Origin: Lepturacanthus savala | Taxonomy: Eukaryota; Chordata; Actinopteri; Scombriformes; Trichiuridae | DNA: 64,000 nucleotides | Assembly: GCA_030544235.1 (NCBI GenBank) | Contig: CM060484.1 | Coordinates: 5,612,031-5,676,030, forward strand | Reading direction: 5' to 3' | In this document: in pieces, positions 13,661-23,575 of the stretch | Layout: each line of letters opens with the position of its first letter | Numbering within the stretch: the first letter of the stretch is position 1 | Notes under the pieces: model-generated | What the model saw: only the letters and a program-made list of their open reading frames with translations | What the model was told of the DNA's origin: nothing | The model's database searches: none | Position numbers and translations under genes: made by a program

Positions 13661-14150
13661 ACTGCCTTCCAGCAGTTTCTGATTCGTACTATGTTTAGAA
13701 CATAAACAAGTGTGGGCCGGAGCAGAGAGAGGAGAGAGCATGACAAGCTAAACGATGCGCCGTTTTATCTGAAGCCAAGCTTTTTTTTTTGTCGTGAAGT
13801 ATAATTAATGCTTTATACCGATCAAGACACTCCATGAATAAAAAAAAAAAAAAACACTTCATGGTAATTCACTGTAAAAACAACAAGAAAAACACTCTTG
13901 CTATGTTCATAATTGGAGCATAAATCGTTTTTTTTCTCCCCTCTCATACAGTTTAGTTTGGATGTTGGCAGGGGTAAAGGGTGGGAAAGTGGAGGGTGGG
14001 CACATAGAAGGCGAGCAAATTTTCTTTGATTTGCCTGAGTTAAAGGTCTCAGGGGTGAAATAGAGTGAGGGGGGAAAAAAGAGAAAAGAGAGGGAGAGAG
14101 AGCTGTCACTTTAAGCCGTAAAACTCCTCCAATAAAAATGACAGCTGCAG

Positions 14151-14169
14151 CCCCTTTTCTCAAAAGGGG
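14151..14169. repeat. Perfect 8-bp palindrome with 3-nt loop
   Basis: CCCCTTTT, then CTC, then AAAAGGGG. It sits in balanced, conserved-looking sequence at 14100-14225. Could be a binding-site palindrome; no protein can be assigned. Confidence 0.7.
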
Positions 14170-14249
14170 AGCAAAAGCATCACATCAGGAACACAAAACT
14201 GGACGGCCGTAAAAGACAAACTTGGCCAAATGCTTTTGGCAGTGTAATT

Positions 14250-14275
14250 CCCCCCCCCCCCCCCCCCCCCCCCCC
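14250..14275. repeat. Poly-C tract
   Basis: An uninterrupted run of 26 C. Its length is likely unreliable in an assembly; on the minus strand it is a G-tract able to form quadruplex structures. Confidence 0.95.
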
Positions 14276-15384
14276 AGCCCCTACCCCACCACACACACAC
14301 ACACACCTCCCGGCAGACACACACCCTCTCCCAATATTACCTTTGTTCCTGAGTTACTGCCAGAAAAGGAATGCAGCCCTCAGTCTATCACCCCCCTCAC
14401 ACACCCCCACCACCATGAATCTCACTTTCTCATCAAAGACCATGAACTTCATTGATTTTAGGAGGGTTGTCTGTGCATGTGTGTGTGTGTGTGCATGCAG
14501 TGGGGGTACCTTATGTTCCCCCAAAAAGAAAGCGATGAAATATTTTAATGGTGTGATGTTTGAGTTCCATTGGACCCATGTAAACATGCACCCCTTTAGC
14601 AGGTGGTGAAACAAACACTGGAGCAAACAGTCACTTTTTGGCTTGTTGAGGTCAGAGGAACAAGTGAACTGTGATGTCACTAAAGAGAGCCTGTCTCATA
14701 GAGGAAATCATAAAGAAAGTCAATCTCTGCATAAACAATTTATATTGAAAAGAGCTCATTTTCATTGTGTTTAGTTTAATCAGTTTGTTCACTCTAATAT
14801 CTGTTAGTTTTAATCTACCTATTTTTTTCCCTTTCCTGAACATGAAAGCCTTCATTAGATTTTCAATGATAATTCAATTATTTTATGTAAAACCTGTTCT
14901 ATATCTGATTATGATTATGCACTCTCAAAGGAAACACTCAGCTGGTGGAACTACCTAGCTGCTGAAAGGTTAGCTACAAAAGCCTTATCAACCAAACAGA
15001 AAATCAGTACTAGATCAATACCTATAGATTACCCGACTTCTTCACCTAAGCACTGTTCAAAAGCATCTTTTAACAGAGACCGTGTGTATTTCACTGACAG
15101 ACTGTCACGATCGGTCTCATCATGCTCTGATAAAAGGACACATTCTCCTTTTAATGTCATCTTCAGTCTTCATGGCTTAATGTCAAATATGGTAGCGGTG
15201 GTGGTGGTGGGGGGTTGGGTTATACAGTACAGAGCCTACAGCTCTATAGGGAGATGTCGTCATCACAGCCAACAACCGGCCTATAACTGTAAAGTGTACT
15301 TACTGTCATTTCAAACAGTCGCGTGTCAGAATCTCTAATGTGGCACGGCAGATAATTACGCTGAGTGAGTGGCTAATCGATACG

Positions 15385-15417
15385 TTCAAGGACTTCGCAG
15401 ATAGCGACGTCCTTGAA
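15385..15417. repeat. 33-nt near-perfect stem-loop
   Basis: Arms TTCAAGGAC and GTCCTTGAA pair over nine bases; one T-C mismatch follows, then T-A and CGC/GCG, closing on the five-base loop AGATA. That gives 13 base pairs with one mismatch. It lies in a CpG-bearing, balanced block (15340-15530) with GATAATTACG, CTAATCGAT and CAATTAAC cores and a CCTTTGAT TCF/LEF-like site near 15450, about 1.9 kb inside the probable rxra intron. It is too short for a pre-miRNA. Confidence 0.75.
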
Positions 15418-16549
15418 GCGGCCAATTAACAAATCAGCGCTCAAGTGGACCTTTGATGGAGAAAGTTTAAATATAAAACGGCGATTCGAGGGCCCAGCAG
15501 ATTAGGACTATAGGCGGCTAGAGAGCTGCTGATGCAGCATGTGGTGTGGCTTGGAGGGAAAGAAAAAGATCCAACATTGCTGAGGAAAAAAAAAAAGTGT
15601 TACTCCCTTCCCTTAAACAATGCAGCGTCGAGCCTTGCATCGACTGCAAGATGCCATCAAGTGTCTAGCATGGACTACAGTCCGGTGCATGTTCACAGCA
15701 GACTTGAAACTCATATCGCTTTCAATGTGGACACACAATACGCTGCACCTGTAATAACAGCCTGTCAGTGTGTGTAACTGGCGGTTTTTAGCATATTTCT
15801 GGGAAAGCCACATAAAGGGGACGTCGTGGCCACGGTGTCAGCGAGCGGGGGGCCTGCTGTAACAGAAGAAAGCCGCCCCCCGGTGTCTCAGAAGTTCCGC
15901 CCGTGAATCTCCTCCGGTGCGTACAGGGCGGCCGATCATACGTGTCGAAGGCGTAACACGACGCCCTCATGAAAGAGCGGCAGACACAATAACAGGGCTG
16001 GCCTGCAGCCTCCGTGCTGGATCTGTGCTGCAGGGGACAAGGGTCTGCTCTGTTCCCCTCTGACAAACTTACAGTAGCATTGGGCATTAATGATTTACAG
16101 TGGGCCGCTGTGCCTGTGTGTGAGTGTGTGAGTGCATGCATGTGTGTGTTTAAACTGGGAATTAGAAGGATCCGTTAAAACAAACTGGACTTAGCCTGAG
16201 ATTAATGGTTTCAAAACAGAGCCATGCATAAGCCAAATTAATCTCACTTTTTTTTCCTGGAAATGCAAAAAATGTCCCTGTTGTAATTAGTAATGACAGC
16301 TGAATGCCCCTTTCTTTTCCTTTAAGTCTTTATGTTCTGGGGAAATTATTAAAGTTGCCTCTCTCCTTGTACTGTAACACACAAGTGTCCCCTCAAAAAA
16401 AAACAGTCTGTTCTCACATGATAGACTTCTATTCCAAACACTGATAGTGTAGACAGGTCTACAGTGTATAAACGGTGTTCCCCACCTGTTTCTAATTGAT
16501 GTCGCTATTAGCATCGACTTCATCTGTCCAACTACCAGCATCTAAACCG
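15418..16549. other. Promoter-proximal intronic region
   Basis: CpG-bearing around 15620-16030 with frames open on both strands but no coding signature I recognise. A short GT/GA patch lies at 16116-16150. 16180-16550 is ordinary sequence. Confidence 0.4.
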
Positions 16550-17300
16550 CCTTATAGTGATTTTTCTCGAGCGCATCAAAGCCAAGTTTAAAAACTTTCA
16601 CTTTAACGCTGCTGTGGGGTTCATTTTCTCACTTTCAAACCAGGTTCAAAGTTAAACGGAGCCGCAACAACCACAAAGTCACGTGAAAAATTAAAACAAC
16701 AAAGCTTAACACGAGACGTCCACGCACGTTTTTTTTAAAATATCTAGTTGCTCGATAAGAACACACACGCAACTTATACGCATAACTCATAGCACGAGCT
16801 TACGTAATACAGAAAAAAAACGTGCTTTAAAAAACATACGTTTTCAACTTAAAACCCCTCTAATTGTTTTTGCTATAGGGTTTAAACGTGTCCGAAAGCA
16901 AAAAGAAAAAAAAAACCGCCGGACTTCAAAGTGAGCCGCCGCCTGCTCTCGTGTCACTGCTTTTTAATACAATGTGTCGACGTCTGAAGTTAAACCGATA
17001 CGCAGCTTTACCGACAGCGACATGTCACTCAATGTCATCAACGACACAGGCGGCACAAGCCGCTCGGCGCACGTATGTCTTGTTTGCGTGTTTTAGTCGG
17101 AACGATAAAGTCGGCGTTTGCAAAAAAAAAAAAAAAAAAGCCAGCTCGTCAACAAGCTCTAAAACATGTTGATGCTTTCTGCAACTCGCTGCACGCCGCT
17201 GTCAAAAAATAAAATGAAGAAAGAGAGAGAAAAGGGCTTGAATTTGCCCGATAAAAGTCCTGTAGGAGCTCAGGCTTTTTGTCTTTTAAACAAACAAAAA

Positions 17301-17308
17301 AAACTTAC
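17301..17308 (-). other. Splice donor of rxra exon 1
   Basis: The minus strand reads CATTGG then GTAAGTTT, close to the optimal vertebrate donor. It leaves an open phase-1 codon (G), so the next exon must supply two bases to complete residue 10. Confidence 0.72.
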
Positions 17309-17336
17309 CCAATGACAGGAACGGTTTGGTTTCCAT
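17309..17336 (-). CDS. rxra: First coding exon of retinoid X receptor alpha (partial gene)
   Basis: Seen: on the minus strand an ATG at 17336 has G at -3 and G at +4, encodes METKPFLSL plus the first base of codon 10, and runs into GTAAGT at 17308-17303. A TGA in the same frame lies at 17357-17355, so translation cannot start further upstream in this frame. Known: RXRA is a ligand-activated nuclear receptor that binds 9-cis retinoic acid and pairs with RAR, PPAR, LXR, TR and VDR on direct repeats of AGGTCA in the nucleus. As I recall it, human RXRA starts MDTKHFLPL and its first coding exon also ends after 28 coding nt, followed by a very long intron. Inferred: this is teleost rxra; the A/B-domain remainder, DNA-binding and ligand-binding exons lie beyond position 1. 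With nine residues the match is short, so identity rests on peptide, phase, exon length and CpG context together. Which teleost duplicate it is cannot be told. Confidence 0.72.
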
Positions 17337-17602
17337 GTCTGTCTGGTAGTTAGCTCATGCCAGCTGAGACGACCGCGTTCGGGAGTTTTTTTTTTCGCAG
17401 GCGTCTGCCCGAAGCGGAGCAGACCTGAAACGGGGACGACTGCTGCCGCTGCCGCTGCCGCCGCCGCTGCTGCTGCCCTCTTCAAGCGGGGACTCGGGCG
17501 CTCGAAGCGATAAAAAAAGTGACAGGTCGATGTGTGATAGTCTCTGAAGATAACCTAATGTTTCTTCCTCTGTTTGCTCACTCAGCTGCTGCGCTCTCAC
17601 TC

Positions 17603-17646
<44 letters not shown>

Positions 17647-17769
17647 CGTACAACAACTCCAACTACTGGATCCGCACTGCAAGAGGGACCTGTGCAGGGG
17701 GTACTCCCACCAACGCAGGTCCGCGCTGCAGCGACGCCGCGGATACACACGGGAAAGCCTCGTTATATG
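17337..17769 (-). promoter_or_regulatory. 5' UTR and core promoter region of rxra
   Basis: The sequence just upstream of the ATG (higher coordinates) is GC- and CpG-rich, fitting a TATA-less CpG promoter. On the transcript strand it holds an imperfect GCA/GCG/GGC triplet tract at about 17440-17477 and a pure GA tract of about 37 nt (the CT run at 17608-17644). A minus-strand frame at 17750-17355 ends in TGA 18 nt before the rxra ATG; if the transcript starts far enough upstream this would be an upstream ORF, but its content is mostly repeat-derived. I see no convincing TATA box or single initiator. The region ends abruptly at the target-site duplication of a transposon at 17762-17769, so older, more distal promoter sequence would lie beyond 19135. 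Confidence 0.5.
17608..17644. repeat. CT (GA on the transcript strand) microsatellite
   Basis: About 18 CT units inside the probable 5' UTR or promoter of rxra. GA tracts near promoters can affect nucleosome occupancy; here that is only a possibility. Confidence 0.95.
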
Positions 17770-19127
17770 CAGTGTTGTTGGGCAAGTTACTTCAAAACTG
17801 TAACACAGCTCTGGAAAATGAAAGAGACCATTGCATTTTCTTTCTGAAATCAGCATCTCTACATGTATTCCAGCCATTCCATTGCAGCGTCTGTTGAATT
17901 CCAACACATGAACACCTCATTCTGCTTAAAGAGGAACCAGTAGTGGGATAAAGTCACCAAAGAACAATGGTAAAGACTGTGGAGAGCATGTCAAGATGCA
18001 TGAAACCTGGGATTAAAATAAGGGTTATTGCACCAAATATTGATTTCTGACTTCTTCTTAAGCGCAAACATTACTATTATGCTGTTTTAAAATGAATTTG
18101 ATTATGTTTCTTTGCATTGTTAGAATTCTGAAAACACTGTACATTTGTCATTTTCTACAAATAAATGCTCTGAAGGATAATATTTTTATTTGGAATTTGG
18201 GGGAAATGTCAGTATTTTATAGACTCAAACAAAAACGTTCTTTTTGCCCAAACACTATACTTATAAGTAGTAGAATCAGGAAAAAAGGATCATTTTGCAG
18301 TGGTTTATTTTTTTTAGAGCTGCATTACTTGTTACTGTCAATTCAAAGTCATTTGTTACATTACAACACTGCTGTATTTAAACTGTAAGGCATTACACTA
18401 CTATTGCACTGCTTTTAAGTTACTCTCACCGCACTGAATATAGTTCACCTTCGTCATTATTGCTGCTAGTCAACAGGGATCTTGATGACAAGTTTTCAAA
18501 AAGCTGGTGATTCCATTGTTGAAAGTGGTTTTTATGTCTTCAGCAACACACACAAGTCACCTAACCTCTTGATGCTGAAGAATCTCAGAGCAGGAGAAGG
18601 TTCATTTTGTCTGTTTTGTGGTTTTATCTCCACTCTCATGCTCCATTTGCTTCCTTGCTAACTTCATGTTACGATGGCATCTCTGTAAATGTTAAATTAC
18701 TGCTGCTATTTCAGGAAGCGGAAAGTTCTTTAGGTGTAGCACACAAAGTGCATTTGACTATGATGTTTTTCAAATCCCTATGTATCACAATGTAGTAGTA
18801 AAGTAATAACCGTGCGCCCATCTGGAGATCGGCAGGTTCACTTATCTCGATTCTGTCTGACGAGCAAAAAGGAAAAGGAAGTGAAACAATTTTTGCGCTG
18901 ACATTTCACTGCTGCTGATCTTGCGGTGATTTTAGCGAATTTGTATGAAGAAAAGAAACGACCACTTCAATCCAGGTTAAAAACGCATTGCAACGCACTT
19001 TACTGACATTTGTACCTAGTAAAATATCACCTTTTTTGTCTTGTAATGCCTTAAATCACTGTGTTACAGCAAAAATCAATGCATTACAGTCATTTATTAC
19101 TTTTATAATGCGTTACTCCCAACAGTG
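17770..19127 (+). mobile_element. Non-autonomous hAT-like element, complete, 8-bp TSD
   Basis: Seen: the left end reads CAGTGTTGTTGGGCAAGTT and the right end ends GTTACTCCCAACAGTG, so the termini are inverted copies of a CA(G/C)TGTTGGG motif. The same 8 bp, GTTATATG, flank it at 17762-17769 and 19128-19135. Known: 8-bp duplications and short CAG-type termini are hallmarks of hAT transposons, and repeats starting CAGTGTTGGGCAAGTTAC are abundant in bony fish. No transposase ORF remains. A Tc1/mariner remnant is nested at 17806-18322; without it the element would be about 840 bp. Two relatives lie at 39143-39402 (inverted, truncated) and 25093-25200 (short). It sits 434 bp upstream of the rxra ATG. 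Confidence 0.82.
17806..18322 (+). mobile_element. Tc1/mariner remnant nested in the hAT element
   Basis: Seen: the block starts CAGCTCTGGAAAATGAAAGA and ends AGAGCTG, a short terminal inverted repeat, with CA on each side (canonical Tc1 insertion duplicates TA). It interrupts sequence that is continuous in the relative at 39143-39402. Known: from memory, the terminus, the stretch GGGATAAAGTCACC and the stretch CACCAAATATTGATTTCTGA closely resemble a common fish Tc1-like element. Inferred: about 17935-18050 is the decayed C-terminal end of the transposase gene, still readable as VKTVESMSRCMK-like sequence; everything upstream of it is deleted. It is not functional. Confidence 0.72.
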
Positions 19128-19135
19128 GTTATATG

Positions 19136-19610
19136 AACTTTCAAAATCAACATGAAGAACATGGTGATTACACTGTTCAGTGAGTTTTATGTATTAAAAG
19201 TAGATCCCCCTTAGCAAACCACCACGGTTTTCTTGAATCAGCCTTTTTTCTCTTCCTTTTCAGCTGAGCAGCAGCTACTTATTCTTTTCACTGCTTATCT
19301 CCTGTTGTTTTAACCTGGTCACATCTGTTGAACCAGGGCTCTTGGCTCGGCAGATAACTGTAGATGTCTCGACTGCATTTACTGAAGCAATTAGCCTATC
19401 TCTCTCCCTCTCTGCAGAAGCTGTCACAAAATTAAATGCACATTTAAAATAAGCACTCACACTATATCCAATCTAGGAAATCTGCTTATCACATCAGACT
19501 TCTATGAATTAAAGAGCTATGAAATTGTTTAAAATGTTTTGTTAAAGCACTAATTGAATTTTAAAAAGACAACTCAAGAAAACTCAAGGTTGTGCCTGCA
19601 TGTTTGATGT
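19136..19610. other. Intergenic, nothing recognised
   Basis: Ordinary AT-rich sequence upstream of the rxra promoter and its transposon. If the hAT insertion is recent, the first few hundred bases here were once contiguous with the rxra 5' region. Confidence 0.5.
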
Positions 19611-20101
19611 TTAAAAAGGTCTCATATTTTACACTTTTTTCTGGGTTTTATATGATGGTTTGATATCTCTAACCCAATATACAACACACACAATAAGTTG
19701 GGGATATTATGAGAATCAGTGGATTTCATACATTTTTGGGGTAATATTAAAATAATGAAAATGGTGTTTCTTCTCATTCATAATTAGGAATATCAAAGGA
19801 AACCTTTTACTTATTTCATTAAAATTTACACCAAATAGGAAAAGCACTCAATAAATAACAATATCCCTATCTTATTGTGAGTGATTTGTGGTTTAAAGAA
19901 CCAAAACTCATCTGGTTATAGCTTCTCTCTGAAGCTCTAGAAAGAACAGAACTCTCTGATTGGCTTATTTGAAAGGCTGTGCATGTGGGGAGTTTGGCAG
20001 TGACTGCATAGGTGTGACATCACAACTTCAAGGAAGTCTTGACTGCTTGTAAACTTAAAACACGATTGACATCTCACTTTCTATGACATGAGACCTTTAA
20101 A
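19611..20101 (+). mobile_element. TIR-bounded non-autonomous DNA element, copy A
   Basis: The left end reads TTAAAAAGGTCTCATATTTT and the right end ATGACATGAGACCTTTAAA; read inward both give TTTAAA(AA)GGTCTCAT. Internal landmarks are CTGGGTTTTAT near 19641 and GTGTGACATCAC near 20012. A second copy in opposite orientation lies at 31880-32200. A repeat of this kind (ending GACCTTTAA after a CTTTCTATGACATG motif) is familiar from many fish genomes, but I cannot name the superfamily. No clear target duplication. Confidence 0.65.
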
Positions 20102-20993
20102 TGATTATCAGAACATTGTGTACAGCATGCTCGGATTCAGGATTTAGGAAAAAGATCCATCACGAAGCAAAGGCAAATTGTCTTTTTTGTCTCTTCTTAT
20201 GAAACAATAACAAATAAATCCACTTTGATTTGTTGAGATTCAAAGCTTAAAAAACAAAATGACATATTTTACCACCCATGTCATATAACCTGATTCTAAC
20301 AATGACATATTATGTTTATAGCCCTGTTGTGTAAAACAACAACAAAAAAAGACCAGGAAAGTTGTGCAAGCTACTTGCTGTTACTCAGTTACAATATCAA
20401 TATTTTTCTCAAAACTCCCCCGTTCTACATCTGCTAATGTTTACTAAATTCATACTGGGATCTGCCGACGTTGCACAAAAATGAAAAATCAATAAATTTA
20501 TTGCAGATGCATAAATGTTTGAGGCGGATTCACATTACCCCACCGTAGGCTAGCTTCACAGCAAGCGGGAGAAGACCCAATTTGCATAAATCTCACCGCA
20601 TTAGGCCAGTTGTTAGCGTATTTCACTATCACTGTTCTGTTCTTGGCGCTATACGTTATGCTCTGACCATGACAGTTTACACCCAATCCAAGCCACATCC
20701 ATCTTATGAGCACCTCCTATCCTTCACCACACACGGACCAGACACATGCTTCGGCAGAGTGAAAAATGTTGCCTCTCTGGCCTAGATTGAACGAGAATAT
20801 CACAGTAGGCTTTACATTCCCTCCACTGTAAAAAAAAAAAAAAAAAGGGCGATGGAAGGTACACACACACTCACACAAACCTCCTGAAGACATCCTCTAG
20901 GCCCCAGTGAGGAGCACGCTCCTATTAAGCACTTGAAGGTGTTCATCACGTTTGTACTCAGGCGAGATACATAATTAATGTAATGCATGGCAC

Positions 20994-21007
20994 ATCAAAG
21001 ATCAAAG
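20994..21007 (+). promoter_or_regulatory. Tandem TCF/LEF-like sites
   Basis: ATCAAAG occurs twice with no gap. ATCAAAG is the core of TCF/LEF sites that mediate Wnt/beta-catenin response. It lies about 3.7 kb upstream of the rxra ATG, beyond the transposon. Motif evidence only. Confidence 0.35.
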
Positions 21008-21287
21008 GCAGTTGTGCAAAAAAAAAGGAGAAAAAAAAGTTAAGTCTGACTGGGCACTGATTCAAGGTGCGTTTGTGTGTATTTCTGCGTAGGTGTTTGA
21101 AAAGAGCAGAAACGAGTGCCGAGGAAAAGCGGATTATTCCACGCACTTGCTTTTGTGAGCATATTTGCTCCGTCTATCGTCCAAGTAAACAATTATCAAT
21201 CGTCAGCGATGGATCATGTTTGCGAGATGATGTTTAAGTGACTTAATTGGCTGGATAAATGATCATCGGAGGGGATGAGGGGAGTGT

Positions 21288-21308
21288 GGGGGGGGGGGGG
21301 GGGGGGGG
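21288..21308. repeat. Poly-G tract
   Basis: A run of about 21 G. Exact length is probably unreliable; it has quadruplex potential. Confidence 0.95.
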
Positions 21309-23575
21309 AAGAGCAGCAGCGATTGGACACCGTGTTTGTCCTCGGTTCAGAAGGCTGTTTTGCCTCAGGCCTCCGCTCAGTAATAGAAGACAGACGTGAC
21401 GCAGCCTTTTTTTTTTTTTAAAACGCCTCAATCAGGCCGGGACCTCTCATGCCTGCCAGACCGAGCTATTTAATTTCTCAACTTGGACCATGATTAATAG
21501 CGGTATGACCCTTCACCTCCATCCATATGAATTCCCCCAAGATCTGTTTTGGCGCTCCGGCCCTGAACACCTCACACCTCTCCTCATAGCCCCGGAGTCT
21601 ACAACTCTTAATTGCAATATCTCTTGGCTCGGTTCTTTCTCCGCTTCTTTTTTTCCCCCCTTCTTCCTCCAATTTAAGCAATGCGTTTTGGCCTCAGGGG
21701 ATGAGAGACCACCACTGTTACCATACACTCTGCTATGGTTGCTTTGACAGCCCCCTCCTCCTCTTTCTCCTTCTACTAAAGTGGGTGATAAATGAGACAA
21801 GAGCCTTTTGGTCTCCTTTGTACTTTGACCATTCACAACAAGCTCTCCGTAAAAGTGATTATGGCCTCTTTCAGTGGTAATGACAATGGTTTCCAATATG
21901 GAGGAATGTACGGATAAATATGCGCAGCAATCTCAGGATGCTACTAACGATGACTTTCATCATAGATTCAACTGTCTGACTTTGTGTTTCCCAATAACTT
22001 GTTTAATTGATAAAAAAAAAAGTCAAATAAATTTCCAGAGAGCTTATTTTGTCCAACCAAAGGTCCCAAACAAGAAAATAACAGTTTAATGATACAAAAA
22101 AAAAATGAAAATTGGAATGTTACAATGAATCAATTACAGCAATGCATGTTGGTTCATTTGAAGCCAAATCTCCTAATGAAACAGAAGAACTTAAATCGAG
22201 AAGATCCAAATTAAGCTGATTTGGTGTCTATGAGGAGAGAATGTCTCTGTGTCTTTTCACTCCACTTAAATGTGGACATGATTGAGGGTCGAGGGGAAAA
22301 GGTGCGCTATGAGGAACACAAAAGCATGTGAGATCATTAGGGCGTTTGCTGAGGTGTTCGGCATTGTCCGCCCCCGAGGGAAGGTCTTGATCGTCACAGC
22401 CCCGGGTTCACATTCCTTAACCCTGGGGTCAGGGCTTTGTCTGAGGATAGCACTGAGGCAACTTCCCCTGCGGAAATCAACAAGAGCTGACACACTGAAC
22501 GCTGGAGAGACACACATACACAGAGGCAGGAAGAGGGACCACCAAACACACACAGAAGCCCACGCATGGTGATTTCATCTTAAAAACGGAGAAACCTGAG
22601 GGAAAAAAAAAAAAAGACTGGTGTCAAAGGACAACCAGTGTAGGCTGAGTGTTCTTAGCACATGAAATACAAATTCATACTTAACACCCTTTGCTGCCCA
22701 CTTTAAATTCATGCTCTACATTTTTGATTTTTGCATTTTTTTCCTTCTGATCTAGGCAGCCATCGCTTTCCATTCATTGCAGAGTCTTGCATATCTCGTG
22801 TCATCACTAGGATCAATATTAAGATTGCCTTCATCTCATATCACACACATTACATTATCCGTGCAGTTTAAAGGGGAGATAATTACAACTTAGAGCTTAT
22901 TTTTTTTGTAAGTTTAGCCATCATTTCTATCAGATAACATTGTACCAAACTGTACTTGGAGTAAAAATAACAGTATTAATCCAATGAAAATGATGGGAAT
23001 GTGTAATGACAGCAAATGCAGTTGGTAAAACCTTGAACAGGAAGTAAAATCAGGATGATTGGTTGGTATTACACCTTCATTTTGTATTCAAAAACTTCCT
23101 TTTTAGCAACATTGCCATATCTCAAGAACTCTGCAATTACCTTGTTTGGTACAATCTTCATATTGCAGATAGGAATGATGTACAAAGCTAAGAAGACCCT
23201 AGTTGTAATAAACTGCGATAATTGCATAGATTGAGTTGCATTACCTCACAGATATAATGTCATGGTGTAAATCTGAATGGAAACCAGTCGATGCTGTAAT
23301 GAGTAGACAAAATAGATCCAAATTTCTAAAACACAGCCTGGTTCACCAAAAGGTGAGTTGTTACATAAAGTGTAAGTGATCTGTGTTAAATATGCTAAAA
23401 CATGCAAACATGCTGCAAGGTCTCTTAGATCACATTTCAATGTCAGCTCTCTTGCTGAGGACCACAGCTTTCCAAAGCTTCTACCTTGTTTTATACCATA
23501 AAAGCAAATAAATACATGAACCTATTAAACATACAGCAGATCTCATGAACAATTCCAGTGCCATTTTGCTCTACT

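Larger units (their letters stand above)
13661..15384. other. Intronic non-coding region
   Basis: Contains A and T runs (13781-13790, 13840-13854), a purine-rich patch at 14060-14100, a perfect palindrome at 14151-14169 and a poly-C tract at 14250-14275, then CA- and GT-rich patches at 14291-14306 and 14478-14492. 14640-15080 is AT-rich with nothing recognised. 15181-15215 has GGT repeats. Confidence 0.4.
1..17308 (-). other. 5' part of rxra intron 1
   Basis: If the exon at 17309-17336 is rxra, everything below it is intron 1, truncated by the window edge. I found no further rxra exon, in particular nothing resembling the Ser/Pro-rich A/B domain on the minus strand. A very long first intron is what I recall for vertebrate RXRA. 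The stretch holds microsatellites, homopolymers and several conserved-looking blocks listed separately. Confidence 0.6.
16550..17760. promoter_or_regulatory. CpG-rich island spanning the rxra start
   Basis: CG dinucleotides are frequent here, for example at 16720-17180 and 17370-17500, while most of the window is CpG-poor. The block covers exon 1, the 5' UTR and the first 750 bp of intron 1. Parts of it are not very GC-rich (A and T runs at 16730-16870), which fits the weakly GC-rich non-methylated islands of fish. It marks the region as a promoter independently of the peptide match. Confidence 0.55.
20102..23575. other. Intergenic non-coding region with regulatory-like blocks
   Basis: Contains an A run at about 20829-20846, tandem TCF/LEF-like 7-mers at 20994-21007, a poly-G run at 21288-21308 and a balanced block at 21420-21850 with TTAATTGC-type cores. 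22310-22470 is CpG-bearing and conserved-looking. The remaining sequence is AT-rich with nothing recognised. No ORF here has coding support. Confidence 0.35.

Noticed and set aside
17355..17750. 131-codon minus-strand frame as a protein gene
   Set aside because: It covers GA and GC-triplet repeats in the 5' UTR and stops just before the rxra ATG; at most an upstream ORF.
18092..18388. 98-codon plus-strand frame
   Set aside because: It lies across the Tc1/hAT junction and has no transposase or host signature.
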